This document shows, one piece after another, positions 15,434-23,102 of a stretch of 64,000 bases of DNA (the first letter of the stretch is position 1; every line of letters starts with the position of its first letter). Under the pieces are notes generated by a model. That model had not been told where the DNA came from. It did no database searches and saw only the letters and a program-made list of their open reading frames with translations. Source of the DNA: an uncultured Eubacterium sp. (GTDB lineage Bacteria > Bacillota > Clostridia > Lachnospirales > Lachnospiraceae); contig CAKRIZ010000003.1 in the NCBI GenBank assembly GCA_934351445.1, positions 26,959 through 90,958 of the forward strand, given 5' to 3'. The position numbers were made by a program, and so were the translations under genes.

Positions 15434-16702
15434 ATGATGAGAGGAAAACGTATGATCGCCGCGGCATTGATCTGTACGCTCGCGGGAGGCATGGCGCAGG
15501 GCGCAAACGCATCTACGATCCGCGATGCGCAGGATAAGATCAACCAGGCGAATGAACAACTGAATCAGACAACCGGCACCATATCAAATATAGAAAAACA
15601 GCAGAATTCACTGCAGAAGGAGATCGATGCACTGGATTCCGAGCTGGTAGCACTGCTTCTGGACATTGATGTGCTCAAGGATGAGATCTCACAGAAGGAG
15701 CAGGATATTGCTCAGGCGACGACCGATCTGGAAGAGGCGCAAAAGACCGAGAAACGACAGTATGAGAGCATGAAAAAGCGTATCCGTTTTATGTATGAAC
15801 GTGGAGATAATGCGCTGGTGGAGTCGCTGCTCGGAGCCGGCAGCATGGCAGATGTGCTCAATCGTGTGGAATATTTCAATCAGATCTACGACTATGACCG
15901 CACGATGCTGACGGAATATCAGGACACGGTTACGCAGGTCGCATCACTCAAAGATACACTGGAGCAGGAACAGCAGGATATGGTCGAGCTGAAGGAGAAC
16001 CAGGAGCAGCAGTCACAGGAGCTGGAGAAAATGCTCACCAATAAGCGTGCGACGATGAGCGACTTTGACACAAAACTTGCAAAGGCTCAGGAGCTGGCCA
16101 GACAGTACAAGCAGACGATCCAGGAACAGAATGATATTATTGTGGCAGAGCAGGCGCGGATTGCAGCAGAGGAAGAACAGCGCAGACGGGAAGAAGAACA
16201 GCGCCGTCAGGAGGAGCAGCGTAGACAGGAACAACTGCAACAGCAGCAACAGCAGCAACAGCAGCAACAGACTTCAACCGGAGGCGGTACATCAGGCAGC
16301 AGCAGTTCGGAAACCGGCAGTTCGGATGACGGCGGCGCTGATCCCGGATATCAGACGAATATCAGTGGGCAGGATGTCGTAGATTATGCCATGCAGTTTG
16401 TTGGCAATCCGTATGTATGGGGTGGAACGAGTCTGACCAACGGGGCAGACTGTTCCGGATTCGTTATGAGTGTATTCGGGCACTTTGGCATCAGCTTGCC
16501 GCACAGCTCCTATATGCTGCGCAGCTGCGGACGCGGTGTGAGCTACAGTAATGCCAAACCGGGAGATCTGATCTGCTATAGCGGCCATGTGGCGATCTAT
16601 GCCGGTGGTGGACGGATCGTAGGAGCGCAGAGTTCAGCAGTCGGTATTGCAACACAGACGGCGACTTACCGGACGATTCTGGCAGTTCGCAGAGTACTGT
16701 AG
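15434..16702 (+). CDS. Secreted NlpC/P60 peptidoglycan hydrolase with coiled coil
   Basis: 422-residue exported hydrolase. A signal peptide (MIAAALICTLAGGMAQGANA) is followed by a long coiled coil (about residues 30-270) like the N-terminal domain of CwlO and PcsB, which in those proteins is controlled by FtsEX. A glutamine run of about a dozen residues and a Gly/Ser linker lead to a C-terminal NlpC/P60 domain (about residues 305-422) with catalytic Cys340 in GADCSGFV and His385 in SGHVAIYAGG. It should cut the peptide stem of peptidoglycan at D-gamma-Glu to diamino acid bonds. GAGAGG at 15422-15427 supports either of two adjacent ATGs (15434 or 15437). Confidence 0.9.
   Translation: MMRGKRMIAAALICTLAGGMAQGANASTIRDAQDKINQANEQLNQTTGTISNIEKQQNSLQKEIDALDSELVALLLDIDVLKDEISQKEQDIAQATTDLEEAQKTEKRQYESMKKRIRFMYERGDNALVESLLGAGSMADVLNRVEYFNQIYDYDRTMLTEYQDTVTQVASLKDTLEQEQQDMVELKENQEQQSQELEKMLTNKRATMSDFDTKLAKAQELARQYKQTIQEQNDIIVAEQARIAAEEEQRRREEEQRRQEEQRRQEQLQQQQQQQQQQQTSTGGGTSGSSSSETGSSDDGGADPGYQTNISGQDVVDYAMQFVGNPYVWGGTSLTNGADCSGFVMSVFGHFGISLPHSSYMLRSCGRGVSYSNAKPGDLICYSGHVAIYAGGGRIVGAQSSAVGIATQTATYRTILAVRRVL
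16226..16269 (+). repeat. CAG/CAA triplet repeat coding polyglutamine
   Basis: A run of CAA and CAG codons, largely alternating, encodes glutamines between the coiled coil and the NlpC/P60 domain. Such triplets can vary in number by slippage without breaking the frame. Confidence 0.75.
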
Positions 16703-16743
16703 TACACAGAAACAGCATTTGGCCGGATGGCCGGAGGATTGTG

Positions 16744-17427
16744 ATGGAAGCGCAAAAGATAGAGAGACATCCGGTCAGAGACCGGCTGCTGCGGCTGATG
16801 ACAGCCGGCATACTGTTTGGAATGGTGATCGGTATGCTGGGTGGCTGTGGCGTCAGACAAAAGGAGATTGTATTTGCGGATCATTTAGATGATATCGTAC
16901 TGATTCTGGATGGGCGTGAGCACAGATTGCGTGAACTGGCATTTTACATAGCATATGAAGAACAGACGGTACAGGAGCAGGCACTCCTGTACGATGCCAA
17001 TGATCCGAATAAATACTGGAACACGCATATCAATGGACATTTTGTGCGTGTGCGTGCGCGTCAGGAGGCGATGAATCTCGCAATCCATGATTTTATATTT
17101 TATGATCTGGCGCAGGAGATGGATATGCAGCTCGATCAGGAGGAGATTGATTATGCGGCTTCGCGCTGCGATGATTTCTGGTCGGATCTGGGTGAGGCTG
17201 GCCAGCAGCGCCTGGGTATCACACAGGAGGAACTGCATGAGGATATGCTGCACATGGCTCTGGCACAGAAATATCAGCAGCTCTATGCAGCGATGCAGGC
17301 GGTGACAGAAGAAGACTGTGATGTGGATGGCATTACTTATGAAAAGCTGCTGAAAGAACACAGCTATAAAGTGAAGAACCGTGTGTGGAAAGGCATCTCA
17401 ATGGGGCATGTCACACTGAATCAGTGA
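16744..17427 (+). CDS. SurA N-terminal-like lipoprotein
   Basis: 227-residue predicted lipoprotein; a hydrophobic segment ends in the lipobox MLGGC (cysteine 35). The body is helical and resembles the N-terminal chaperone part of SurA/PrsA-type foldases (RQEAMNLAIHDFIFYDLAQEM and ITQEELHEDMLHMALAQKYQQ, split over two helices), but no parvulin PPIase domain follows. It may be a chaperone-only foldase for exported proteins; this is inference. CGGAGGA lies before the start; an in-frame GTG at 16741 is an alternative. It follows the NlpC/P60 gene by 41 bases and precedes map by 39. Confidence 0.6.
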   Translation: MEAQKIERHPVRDRLLRLMTAGILFGMVIGMLGGCGVRQKEIVFADHLDDIVLILDGREHRLRELAFYIAYEEQTVQEQALLYDANDPNKYWNTHINGHFVRVRARQEAMNLAIHDFIFYDLAQEMDMQLDQEEIDYAASRCDDFWSDLGEAGQQRLGITQEELHEDMLHMALAQKYQQLYAAMQAVTEEDCDVDGITYEKLLKEHSYKVKNRVWKGISMGHVTLNQ

Positions 17428-17466
17428 GTCTGTCCGGCGATAAATGGACAAGAGGAGAGAGAACAA

Positions 17467-18384
17467 ATGAATTTGAATCAGAACCCGTTTGCGGGCATGC
17501 ATATGGCAAAGCAGATCAAGATTGGCAGAAACGATCCCTGTTGGTGCAGGAGTGGCAAAAAGTACAAGCAGTGCCATATGGCGATGGACGAGAAGATCCG
17601 GCGTATTCAGGAAGAGGGACATATCGTGCCCAGCCATGAGATTATCAAAAATCAGGATCAGATCGCAGGCATCCGTCAGAGTGCAAAGATCAATATTGCA
17701 GTATTGGATGCAGTCGCAGACCAGATCAAGGCAGGCATGACAACCCAGCAGATCGATGATATCGTATACAACCTGACAACAAAGATGGGTGGAATTCCTG
17801 CGCCGTTGAACTATCAGGGATATCCCAAGAGCGTATGTACGTCGGTCAATGATCAGGTGTGCCACGGCATTCCGGATGAGAAGATCGTGCTGCAGGATGG
17901 GGACATTGTGAATGTCGATTGTTCTACGATTTTAAACGGATATTTTTCAGATTCTTCCAGAATGTTCTGCATCGGTGATGTGAGCCCGGAGAAAAAGAGG
18001 CTTGTAGAGGTGACAAAGGAGTGCTGCGATCTTGGACTGGCAGCAGTCAAGCCGTGGGGATTTCTGGGTGACATGGGACAGGCAGTGCATGACCACGCTT
18101 ATGAAAACGGCTATTCGATTGTGCGGGAGATCGGAGGACACGGAGTCGGACTCGAGTTTCATGAAGATCCGTGGGTCGGCTATCATTCCAAGCGGGGCGA
18201 GGAGATGCTGCTCGTGCCGGGCATGATGTTTACGATCGAGCCGATGGTCAACATGGGCAAGGAAGACATCTTTATCGATGAGGCAAATGGCTGGACGGCA
18301 TATACAGAGGACGGCAAGCCCTCTGCGCAGTGGGAATATATGGTTCTGGTGACAGAAGACGGAGCAGAACTGATCTCTTATTAG
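17467..18384 (+). CDS. map: Type I methionine aminopeptidase with SEC-C motif
   Basis: 305-residue enzyme removing initiator methionine in the cytosol. An N-terminal SEC-C zinc knuckle ([17 protein letters not shown], about residues 22-38) precedes the catalytic domain. Metal ligands are visible as the two aspartates in VNVDCSTILNGYFSDSS, His in GGHGVGLEFHEDP, Glu in IEPMV and Glu in QWEYMVLVT; a conserved His sits in VCHGIPD. The knuckle pattern, C-x-C-x8-C-H, differs from SecA's C-x-C-x8-C-C. SEC-C extensions on MetAP are frequent in Clostridia and are thought to assist ribosome binding. GAGGAG precedes the start. Confidence 0.93.
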   Translation: MNLNQNPFAGMHMAKQIKIGRNDPCWCRSGKKYKQCHMAMDEKIRRIQEEGHIVPSHEIIKNQDQIAGIRQSAKINIAVLDAVADQIKAGMTTQQIDDIVYNLTTKMGGIPAPLNYQGYPKSVCTSVNDQVCHGIPDEKIVLQDGDIVNVDCSTILNGYFSDSSRMFCIGDVSPEKKRLVEVTKECCDLGLAAVKPWGFLGDMGQAVHDHAYENGYSIVREIGGHGVGLEFHEDPWVGYHSKRGEEMLLVPGMMFTIEPMVNMGKEDIFIDEANGWTAYTEDGKPSAQWEYMVLVTEDGAELISY

Positions 18385-18404
18385 TCCATACGGAATCAAA
18401 CAGG

Positions 18405-18477
18405 TGGCGGGCAGTACATGCTTTGCGTCAGGGATACCCTGCGCGTGGAGCTGTGCGTTCAGCCGCTTTTTTATACA
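18405..18477 (+). terminator. Possible branched terminator after map
   Basis: CAGGG-ATA-CCCTG (18433-18445) and a GCTG/CAGC hairpin lie between GGCGG and CCGC, and TTTTTTA follows. The outer pairing is short, so the call is tentative. Confidence 0.4.
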
Positions 18478-18500
18478 GTATTAAAATATGCCGGAAATTA

Positions 18501-18529
18501 TTTTCAAGGCAGTCAGGATCAGTTATAAT
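18501..18529 (+). promoter_or_regulatory. Promoter of the HD-GYP/PilZ pair
   Basis: TTTTCA (18501-18506), a 17-base spacer and TATAAT (18524-18529). The leader to the first ATG at 18547 would be very short. Confidence 0.5.
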
Positions 18530-18546
18530 GGATGCGGATAATGTGA

Positions 18547-19548
18547 ATGACGGCAATTATAGATAGAAAGAGACAGATGATGCAAGAACAATTATTGCAG
18601 GAGTATGTAGAGCAGATTCAAAAAATGCTGGACTCCTATATCAAGGTTATGTCTACTGCCATAGATGCGCGGACCCCTTATAATGCAAACCATACGCGGA
18701 ATATGGTTGTCTATGCGCAGCATTTTTTACAATGGATGGAAGAACAGCATCTGCCACAGGCATTTGATGAGAAAAAGACGCGTGAATTCATTATGAGTAT
18801 ATGGATGCATGATATCGGAAAGCTCATCACACCTATTGAGATCATGGACAAACAGGATCGGCTGGCAGATAATTATGAGTGCATCGTACAGCGTTTTGCG
18901 AAGATCCGGCTGCTGGCACGTATTGACTGCCTGGAGGGGAGGATCAGCCCGGAACAGCTGCAGGAACGGCTTGGGCAGATCGTAGAGGCGGCGGGACTGG
19001 TCAGGACGGTCAATGGCATCACACAACTGACAGATGAGCTGGAGCAACAGGTGCTGCAGCTGGCGGCCCGTACCTATACGGAAGAAAATGGAGAGATCTG
19101 TACCTGGGTAACACCGGAAGAAACAGAACAGCTGCTGATCCGCACAGGTACGCTGACGGAAACAGAACGAGACGTCATGCGCGATCATGTGGAGAAGACG
19201 AGGATCATGCTGGAGCAGATGACATTTGGAGCAGATTACAGCCATGTGTGTCTGTGGGCATCCCAACATCATGAACTGTTGAACGGAACCGGCTATCCGA
19301 AGGGACTTTGCGGTGATGAGATATGTATGGAAGTACGGCTGCTTACGATTTTAGACATATTTGAGGCAATGACAGCGTTGGATCGCCCGTATAAGCAGCC
19401 AATGCCGGTAGAGCATGCGCTTGAACTATTGCATCAGATGGCAGATGCGGGCGCAGTGGATGCACAGCTGCTGGATCTGTTCGAGCGCAGCCGGGCATGG
19501 GAGACTGATGAAGACAGCAGAAAGGACAAAATCGATGAAGATAGGTGA
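18547..19548 (+). CDS. HD-GYP domain phosphohydrolase with internal insertion
   Basis: 333-residue protein of the HD-GYP family, whose members hydrolyse c-di-GMP. His88-Asp89 lie in WMHDIGKLITP, and the second half has HHELLNGTGYPKG (His241-His242, GYP near 250) and a DIFEAMTALDRPYKQPM tail. HDIGK and HHE are about 150 residues apart; about 95 residues more than usual are inserted after KQDRLAD. No transmembrane or sensor domain is present. The start is uncertain: ATG at 18547 has a weak site, and two ATGs at 18577/18580 are alternatives. It overlaps the PilZ gene by 14 bases. Confidence 0.8.
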   Translation: MTAIIDRKRQMMQEQLLQEYVEQIQKMLDSYIKVMSTAIDARTPYNANHTRNMVVYAQHFLQWMEEQHLPQAFDEKKTREFIMSIWMHDIGKLITPIEIMDKQDRLADNYECIVQRFAKIRLLARIDCLEGRISPEQLQERLGQIVEAAGLVRTVNGITQLTDELEQQVLQLAARTYTEENGEICTWVTPEETEQLLIRTGTLTETERDVMRDHVEKTRIMLEQMTFGADYSHVCLWASQHHELLNGTGYPKGLCGDEICMEVRLLTILDIFEAMTALDRPYKQPMPVEHALELLHQMADAGAVDAQLLDLFERSRAWETDEDSRKDKIDEDR

Positions 19549-20182
19549 AGTACCGGTAAATGCGATGATTCAGATTCGCGTGATGCGGGGAGAAAAGAAA
19601 TTTGAATGTATGGGAGCCGTTGTCGCGGCACGCGAAGATGGATTGTACCTGGCTCCGATCAAGCATGAAGGACAGATGATCGATTTTTCGGCCGAAAATA
19701 TACAGATCTTTGCATTTTATGTCGATAAAAACCGGCAGGCATACGGCTGGAGTGGATGTCGGATCCGGCGGGATACTTACCAGCATAAGCTGTGCCATCT
19801 GCTCGTAACCAAACGAGACAGCGTGCGGGTCAACAGGCGCGGTGAGCCGCGTATCCGCACGGAGATGAATGCGACGGTACGGACGCTGGCCGATGACAAA
19901 GAGCGTGAGATCGTCGTACGCAATTACAGTGAAAACGGTATCGGCTTCGTCTGCAAGAACGCAATACCTAAAAAAGACTGGACTCCGGTATCACTTGTAT
20001 ATGAGGACCGGCTGCAGCAGCTGCGGGCCGTGCTGAGGGTCAACATCCTGCGGGAGATCGAATTGCCGAGCGGACTGTATAAATACGGCGGTACGATCCT
20101 GCAGCCGGATGAGGAGTGGCTCAGATATGTGAAGAACAAGCTGGAGGCGATCAAGGAGCGCGATCAGGAAAATAGCCATTGA
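19535..20182 (+). CDS. PilZ domain c-di-GMP-binding protein, YcgR-like
   Basis: 215-residue cytosolic protein. The C-terminal half is a PilZ domain with the c-di-GMP signature: RRGEPRIR (RxxxR) near residues 100-107, then VRNYSENGIGF (N-x-S-x-x-G) near 130-140. The N-terminal half resembles the YcgR/YpfA flagellar-brake domain. Binding c-di-GMP would let it slow the flagellum or tune envelope functions. It overlaps the upstream HD-GYP gene by 14 bases, pairing a likely c-di-GMP degrader with a receptor. I start at 19535 because AAAGGA lies about 9 bases upstream; the open frame before it runs through the HD-GYP coding region. Confidence 0.85.
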   Translation: MKIGEVPVNAMIQIRVMRGEKKFECMGAVVAAREDGLYLAPIKHEGQMIDFSAENIQIFAFYVDKNRQAYGWSGCRIRRDTYQHKLCHLLVTKRDSVRVNRRGEPRIRTEMNATVRTLADDKEREIVVRNYSENGIGFVCKNAIPKKDWTPVSLVYEDRLQQLRAVLRVNILREIELPSGLYKYGGTILQPDEEWLRYVKNKLEAIKERDQENSH

Positions 20183-20207
20183 CACGTTCACGCGACTGTG
20201 GTAGCAT
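20179..20207 (+). promoter_or_regulatory. Promoter of the amino acid ABC operon
   Basis: TTGACA (20179-20184), a 17-base spacer and TAGCAT (20202-20207). The -35 box overlaps the PilZ stop codon. Confidence 0.6.
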
Positions 20208-20256
20208 ATCACCGAGGTAAAGTGAATAAGCTACATATGATGCAGGAGGATAAGAT

Positions 20257-21039
20257 ATGAAGAATAGAAGATGGCTCGTATGCGCACTGGCAGCAGTGAT
20301 GACAGCAGGAATGCTGACGGGATGCGGTTCAAAAAGTAATGATAAGACATTTACGGTAGGATTCGATGCAGAATATCCGCCGTATGGTTATATGGATGAT
20401 AACGGAGATTATACCGGATTCGATCTGGAACTCGCACAGGCAGTCTGTGATATGGAAGGCTGGACATTGGAGAAGAAACCGATCGAGTGGAACTCCAAGG
20501 ATATGGAGCTCGAGAGCGGTGCGATCGATTGTATCTGGAATGGATTCACGATGAATGGCAGAGAGGATGACTATACATGGTCACAGCCTTATGTGGATAA
20601 CAGCCAGGTGGTTGTAGTTGCCGAGAATTCCGGCATCAGTTCACTGACAGATCTCGCAGGCAAGACGGTTGGTGTGCAGGCAGCGAGTGCGGCACTCACG
20701 CTGCTTCAGGAGGATCAGGCGGAGCTTGCAGATACATTTGCAGGGCTGCAGGAGTTCGCAGATTATAACAGTGCATTTGTAGAGCTGCAGGCAGGATCCG
20801 TAGATGCAGTTGCGATGGATGTCGGTGTGGCTAATTATCAGATCAAGACGCGTGGTGAGGGTTATACCATTCTTCCGGAAGTACTCAATTCCGAGAAATA
20901 CGCGGTTGGTTTCAAAAAAGGTAACACAGAGCTGTGCGAGACTGTAGATGCAGATCTGACAAAGCTGGCAGAGGATGGCACAATTGCCAAGTTAGCAGAA
21001 AAATACGATATTTCCGATTTGATCTGTATCGGAAAGTAA
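20257..21039 (+). CDS. Amino acid ABC transporter substrate-binding lipoprotein
   Basis: 260-residue solute-binding protein of family 3, lipid-anchored outside the membrane (lipobox MLTGC, cysteine 23). FTVGFDAEYPPYGYMDDNG begins the mature domain; GFDLELAQAV, IDCIWNGFTMNGREDDYTWS and GKTVGVQAASAAL are the familiar family blocks, and VDAVAMDVGVANYQI comes late. The likely ligand is a polar amino acid such as glutamine, cystine or arginine, not resolved here. It heads a three-gene transporter operon with the permease 45 bases downstream. Confidence 0.92.
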   Translation: MKNRRWLVCALAAVMTAGMLTGCGSKSNDKTFTVGFDAEYPPYGYMDDNGDYTGFDLELAQAVCDMEGWTLEKKPIEWNSKDMELESGAIDCIWNGFTMNGREDDYTWSQPYVDNSQVVVVAENSGISSLTDLAGKTVGVQAASAALTLLQEDQAELADTFAGLQEFADYNSAFVELQAGSVDAVAMDVGVANYQIKTRGEGYTILPEVLNSEKYAVGFKKGNTELCETVDADLTKLAEDGTIAKLAEKYDISDLICIGK

Positions 21040-21084
21040 CCGGTTGGGAGAAACAGGAGTTTGTACTCCGGGAGGAATATACAT

Positions 21085-21750
21085 ATGTCTACCGCTATGA
21101 TTTTTCAGCAGCTGGCGGGAGGAATGCTAAAGTCCATCAGTATTTTCTGTTGGACTTTACTTTTCTCCCTGCCGCTCGGTTTGTTAATCACATTTGGACG
21201 CATGTCAAATGTGAAGCTGTTTGGACGTTTTCGCGTGGTGAGGGGCATCACCAAGCTCTACATTGATATTATGAGGGGAACACCGCTCATGCTGCAGCTG
21301 ATGGTCGTGTACTACGGTCCGTATTTTTTGTGGAAAGCAGATATCGGCGGATTTCGGTATATGGCGATCATTCTCGCATTTTCGATCAATTATGCGGCAT
21401 ACTTTGCGGAGATCTACCGTTCCGGTATCGAGTCGATGCCCAAGGGTCAATACGAGGCGGCAGAGGTACTCGGCTATACCAGGGTGCAGACATTTGTGTT
21501 TATTATTCTGCCACAGGTGATCAAGCGTGTACTGCCCTCGATCACAAATGAGATGGTGACGCTCGTCAAGGATACATCACTTGCATTCTCGCTGGCATAT
21601 ATGGAGATGTTTACAATTGCAAAACAGATTGCCGCAAAGGAGACGACATTTGTGCCGTTTGCCGTGGCAGCTATCTTCTATTTTATCTTCAACTGGATCG
21701 TGTCAACCGGCATGACGAAGCTCGAAGAAAAGTTAAATTACTACAGATAG
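21085..21750 (+). CDS. Amino acid ABC transporter permease
   Basis: 221-residue membrane permease of the HisM/GlnP type with about five hydrophobic segments. [20 protein letters not shown] and the EAA loop [20 protein letters not shown] (about residues 110-130), followed by [18 protein letters not shown], are diagnostic. GGGAGG at 21070-21075 sets the ATG at 21085; an in-frame TTG at 21061 lies before that site and is unlikely. It probably forms a homodimer, as only one permease gene is present. Confidence 0.93.
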   Translation: MSTAMIFQQLAGGMLKSISIFCWTLLFSLPLGLLITFGRMSNVKLFGRFRVVRGITKLYIDIMRGTPLMLQLMVVYYGPYFLWKADIGGFRYMAIILAFSINYAAYFAEIYRSGIESMPKGQYEAAEVLGYTRVQTFVFIILPQVIKRVLPSITNEMVTLVKDTSLAFSLAYMEMFTIAKQIAAKETTFVPFAVAAIFYFIFNWIVSTGMTKLEEKLNYYR

Positions 21751-21766
21751 GAGGGGCAGACGGACA

Positions 21767-22528
21767 ATGGATATTTTACGGATGGAGCATATCAAAAAGA
21801 GCTTTGATGATCTGGAGGTGTTAAAAGACATTTCCCTATCAGTCAAAGAAGGCGAAGTGCTGGCGATCATCGGACCTTCTGGTTCGGGAAAATCGACGGT
21901 CATGCGCTGTGCGGTCATGCTGGAGACAATCGATGGCGGCGAGATCGAATATATTGGTGGAAAAGCAGCGTGGACAGATGAGGCCGGTATCGTACATTAT
22001 GCGGATCATGCTGCACTCAAGGAGATCCGGCGTGACTATGGCATGGTCTTTCAGAATTTTCACCTGTTCCCGCATTATTCTGTGCTGAAAAATGTCATGG
22101 ATGCACCGATCCGTGTGCAGAAGCGTGACCGGGCAGAGGTAGAAAAGGAAGCGCGGGCATTACTGGCGAAGATGGGACTGGAGGACAAGGCAGATGCCTA
22201 TCCGTACCAGCTCTCTGGCGGACAGCAGCAGCGCGTATCGATCGCGCGTGCGCTCGCGATGAATCCGAAAATTCTGTTTTTCGATGAGCCGACTTCGGCG
22301 CTTGATCCGGAGCTGACCGGAGACATCTTGCGCGTGATCAAGGGGCTGGCGGCAGAGCATATGACGATGGTCATTGTTACACACGAGATGAATTTCGCGA
22401 GAAATGTAGCGGATCATGTGATTTTTATGGAGCATGGTGTGATCGTAGAGGAGGGAACGCCGGAGCAGGTGTTTGATGCAGGTAATACGAGATTGCAGGA
22501 ATTTTTAGGAAAATATGAGGCTGATTAG
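21767..22528 (+). CDS. Amino acid ABC transporter ATP-binding protein
   Basis: 253-residue cytoplasmic ATPase of the GlnQ/HisP group. Walker A is GPSGSGKST (about residues 37-45), the Q-loop is [17 protein letters not shown], the signature is LSGGQQQR, Walker B is [14 protein letters not shown], and the switch histidine is in [10 protein letters not shown]. It carries a small insertion (about residues 65-85) after the Walker A region that is seen in some clostridial homologues. The operon ends in a strong terminator. Confidence 0.94.
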   Translation: MDILRMEHIKKSFDDLEVLKDISLSVKEGEVLAIIGPSGSGKSTVMRCAVMLETIDGGEIEYIGGKAAWTDEAGIVHYADHAALKEIRRDYGMVFQNFHLFPHYSVLKNVMDAPIRVQKRDRAEVEKEARALLAKMGLEDKADAYPYQLSGGQQQRVSIARALAMNPKILFFDEPTSALDPELTGDILRVIKGLAAEHMTMVIVTHEMNFARNVADHVIFMEHGVIVEEGTPEQVFDAGNTRLQEFLGKYEAD

Positions 22529-22557
22529 CGGCAGAAAAAATAATAAACGAGAAAAAG

Positions 22558-22594
22558 AAAAGGGGATGATCCGTGGACGGTCAATCCCCTTTTT
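22558..22594 (+). terminator. Terminator of the ABC operon
   Basis: AAAAGGGGAT (22558-22567) pairs with ATCCCCTTTT (22584-22593), with T-rich sequence at the 3' side. The symmetric A and T runs could let it also end the convergent TSCPD transcript. Confidence 0.8.
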
Positions 22595-22630
22595 GCTATG
22601 TGCGCCTAGCGATGGTTCACATGCGGTTGC

Positions 22631-22888
22631 CTATTTCCGGCTGCTCTCGTATGCCTCACGGCATGCCTTCGCGAGCTGGTCACCGCAGGAAGTATTTTTA
22701 AAACCGCAGTGAATACCACCGATGCGTTTCTCTACCTCATCGACAGTCATGCCTTCCACGAGCTTCGGAATCGCTTTCAGATTGCCGTCACAGCCTCCGG
22801 TGAATTTTACATTGTGTACGATATTGCCGTCCAGCTCCAGTTCAATCAGAGAAGAGCAGGTGCCTTTTGTTCTATATGTGTAGTTCAT
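22631..22888 (-). CDS. TSCPD domain protein
   Basis: 85-residue protein matching the small stand-alone TSCPD family (TIGR03905 type). This domain also occurs at the end of class II ribonucleotide reductases and is thought to bind nucleic acid or metal. Conserved features are TYRTKGTCSSLIEL, FTGGCDGNLKAI, RIGGIHCGFKNTSCGDQLA, with four cysteines that could bind a metal. The start at 22888 follows a near-perfect AAAGGAGGATC on the minus strand. It is a lone gene between the ABC operon and secA. Function is unknown. Confidence 0.82.
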   Translation of the reverse strand: MNYTYRTKGTCSSLIELELDGNIVHNVKFTGGCDGNLKAIPKLVEGMTVDEVEKRIGGIHCGFKNTSCGDQLAKACREAYESSRK

Positions 22889-22986
22889 TGTCAGATCCTC
22901 CTTTGTGTCAGATATGTTTCCGGTTATTTTAGCACGCGCATCCTGTAAATGCAAGATTTATCCGTTCAAAAAACGTTTACAAAAGG

Positions 22987-23031
22987 TTCACATGACTGCT
23001 ACTTGTGAAAATCGCGCAATCATGTTAGAAT
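22987..23031 (+). promoter_or_regulatory. Promoter of secA with overlapping inverted repeat
   Basis: TTGTGA (23003-23008), a 17-base spacer and TAGAAT (23026-23031), with an extended TGT before the -10. TTCACA (22987-22992) and TGTGAA (23004-23009) form an inverted repeat over the -35. A GGTAAG/CTTACC hairpin (23063-23078) lies in the leader. Confidence 0.6.
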
Positions 23032-23102
23032 ATAACAGTTAATGTGCATAATCATATAAAAAGGTAAGATGGCTTACCGGACATAGTTAGGAGTATTATT
23101 AT

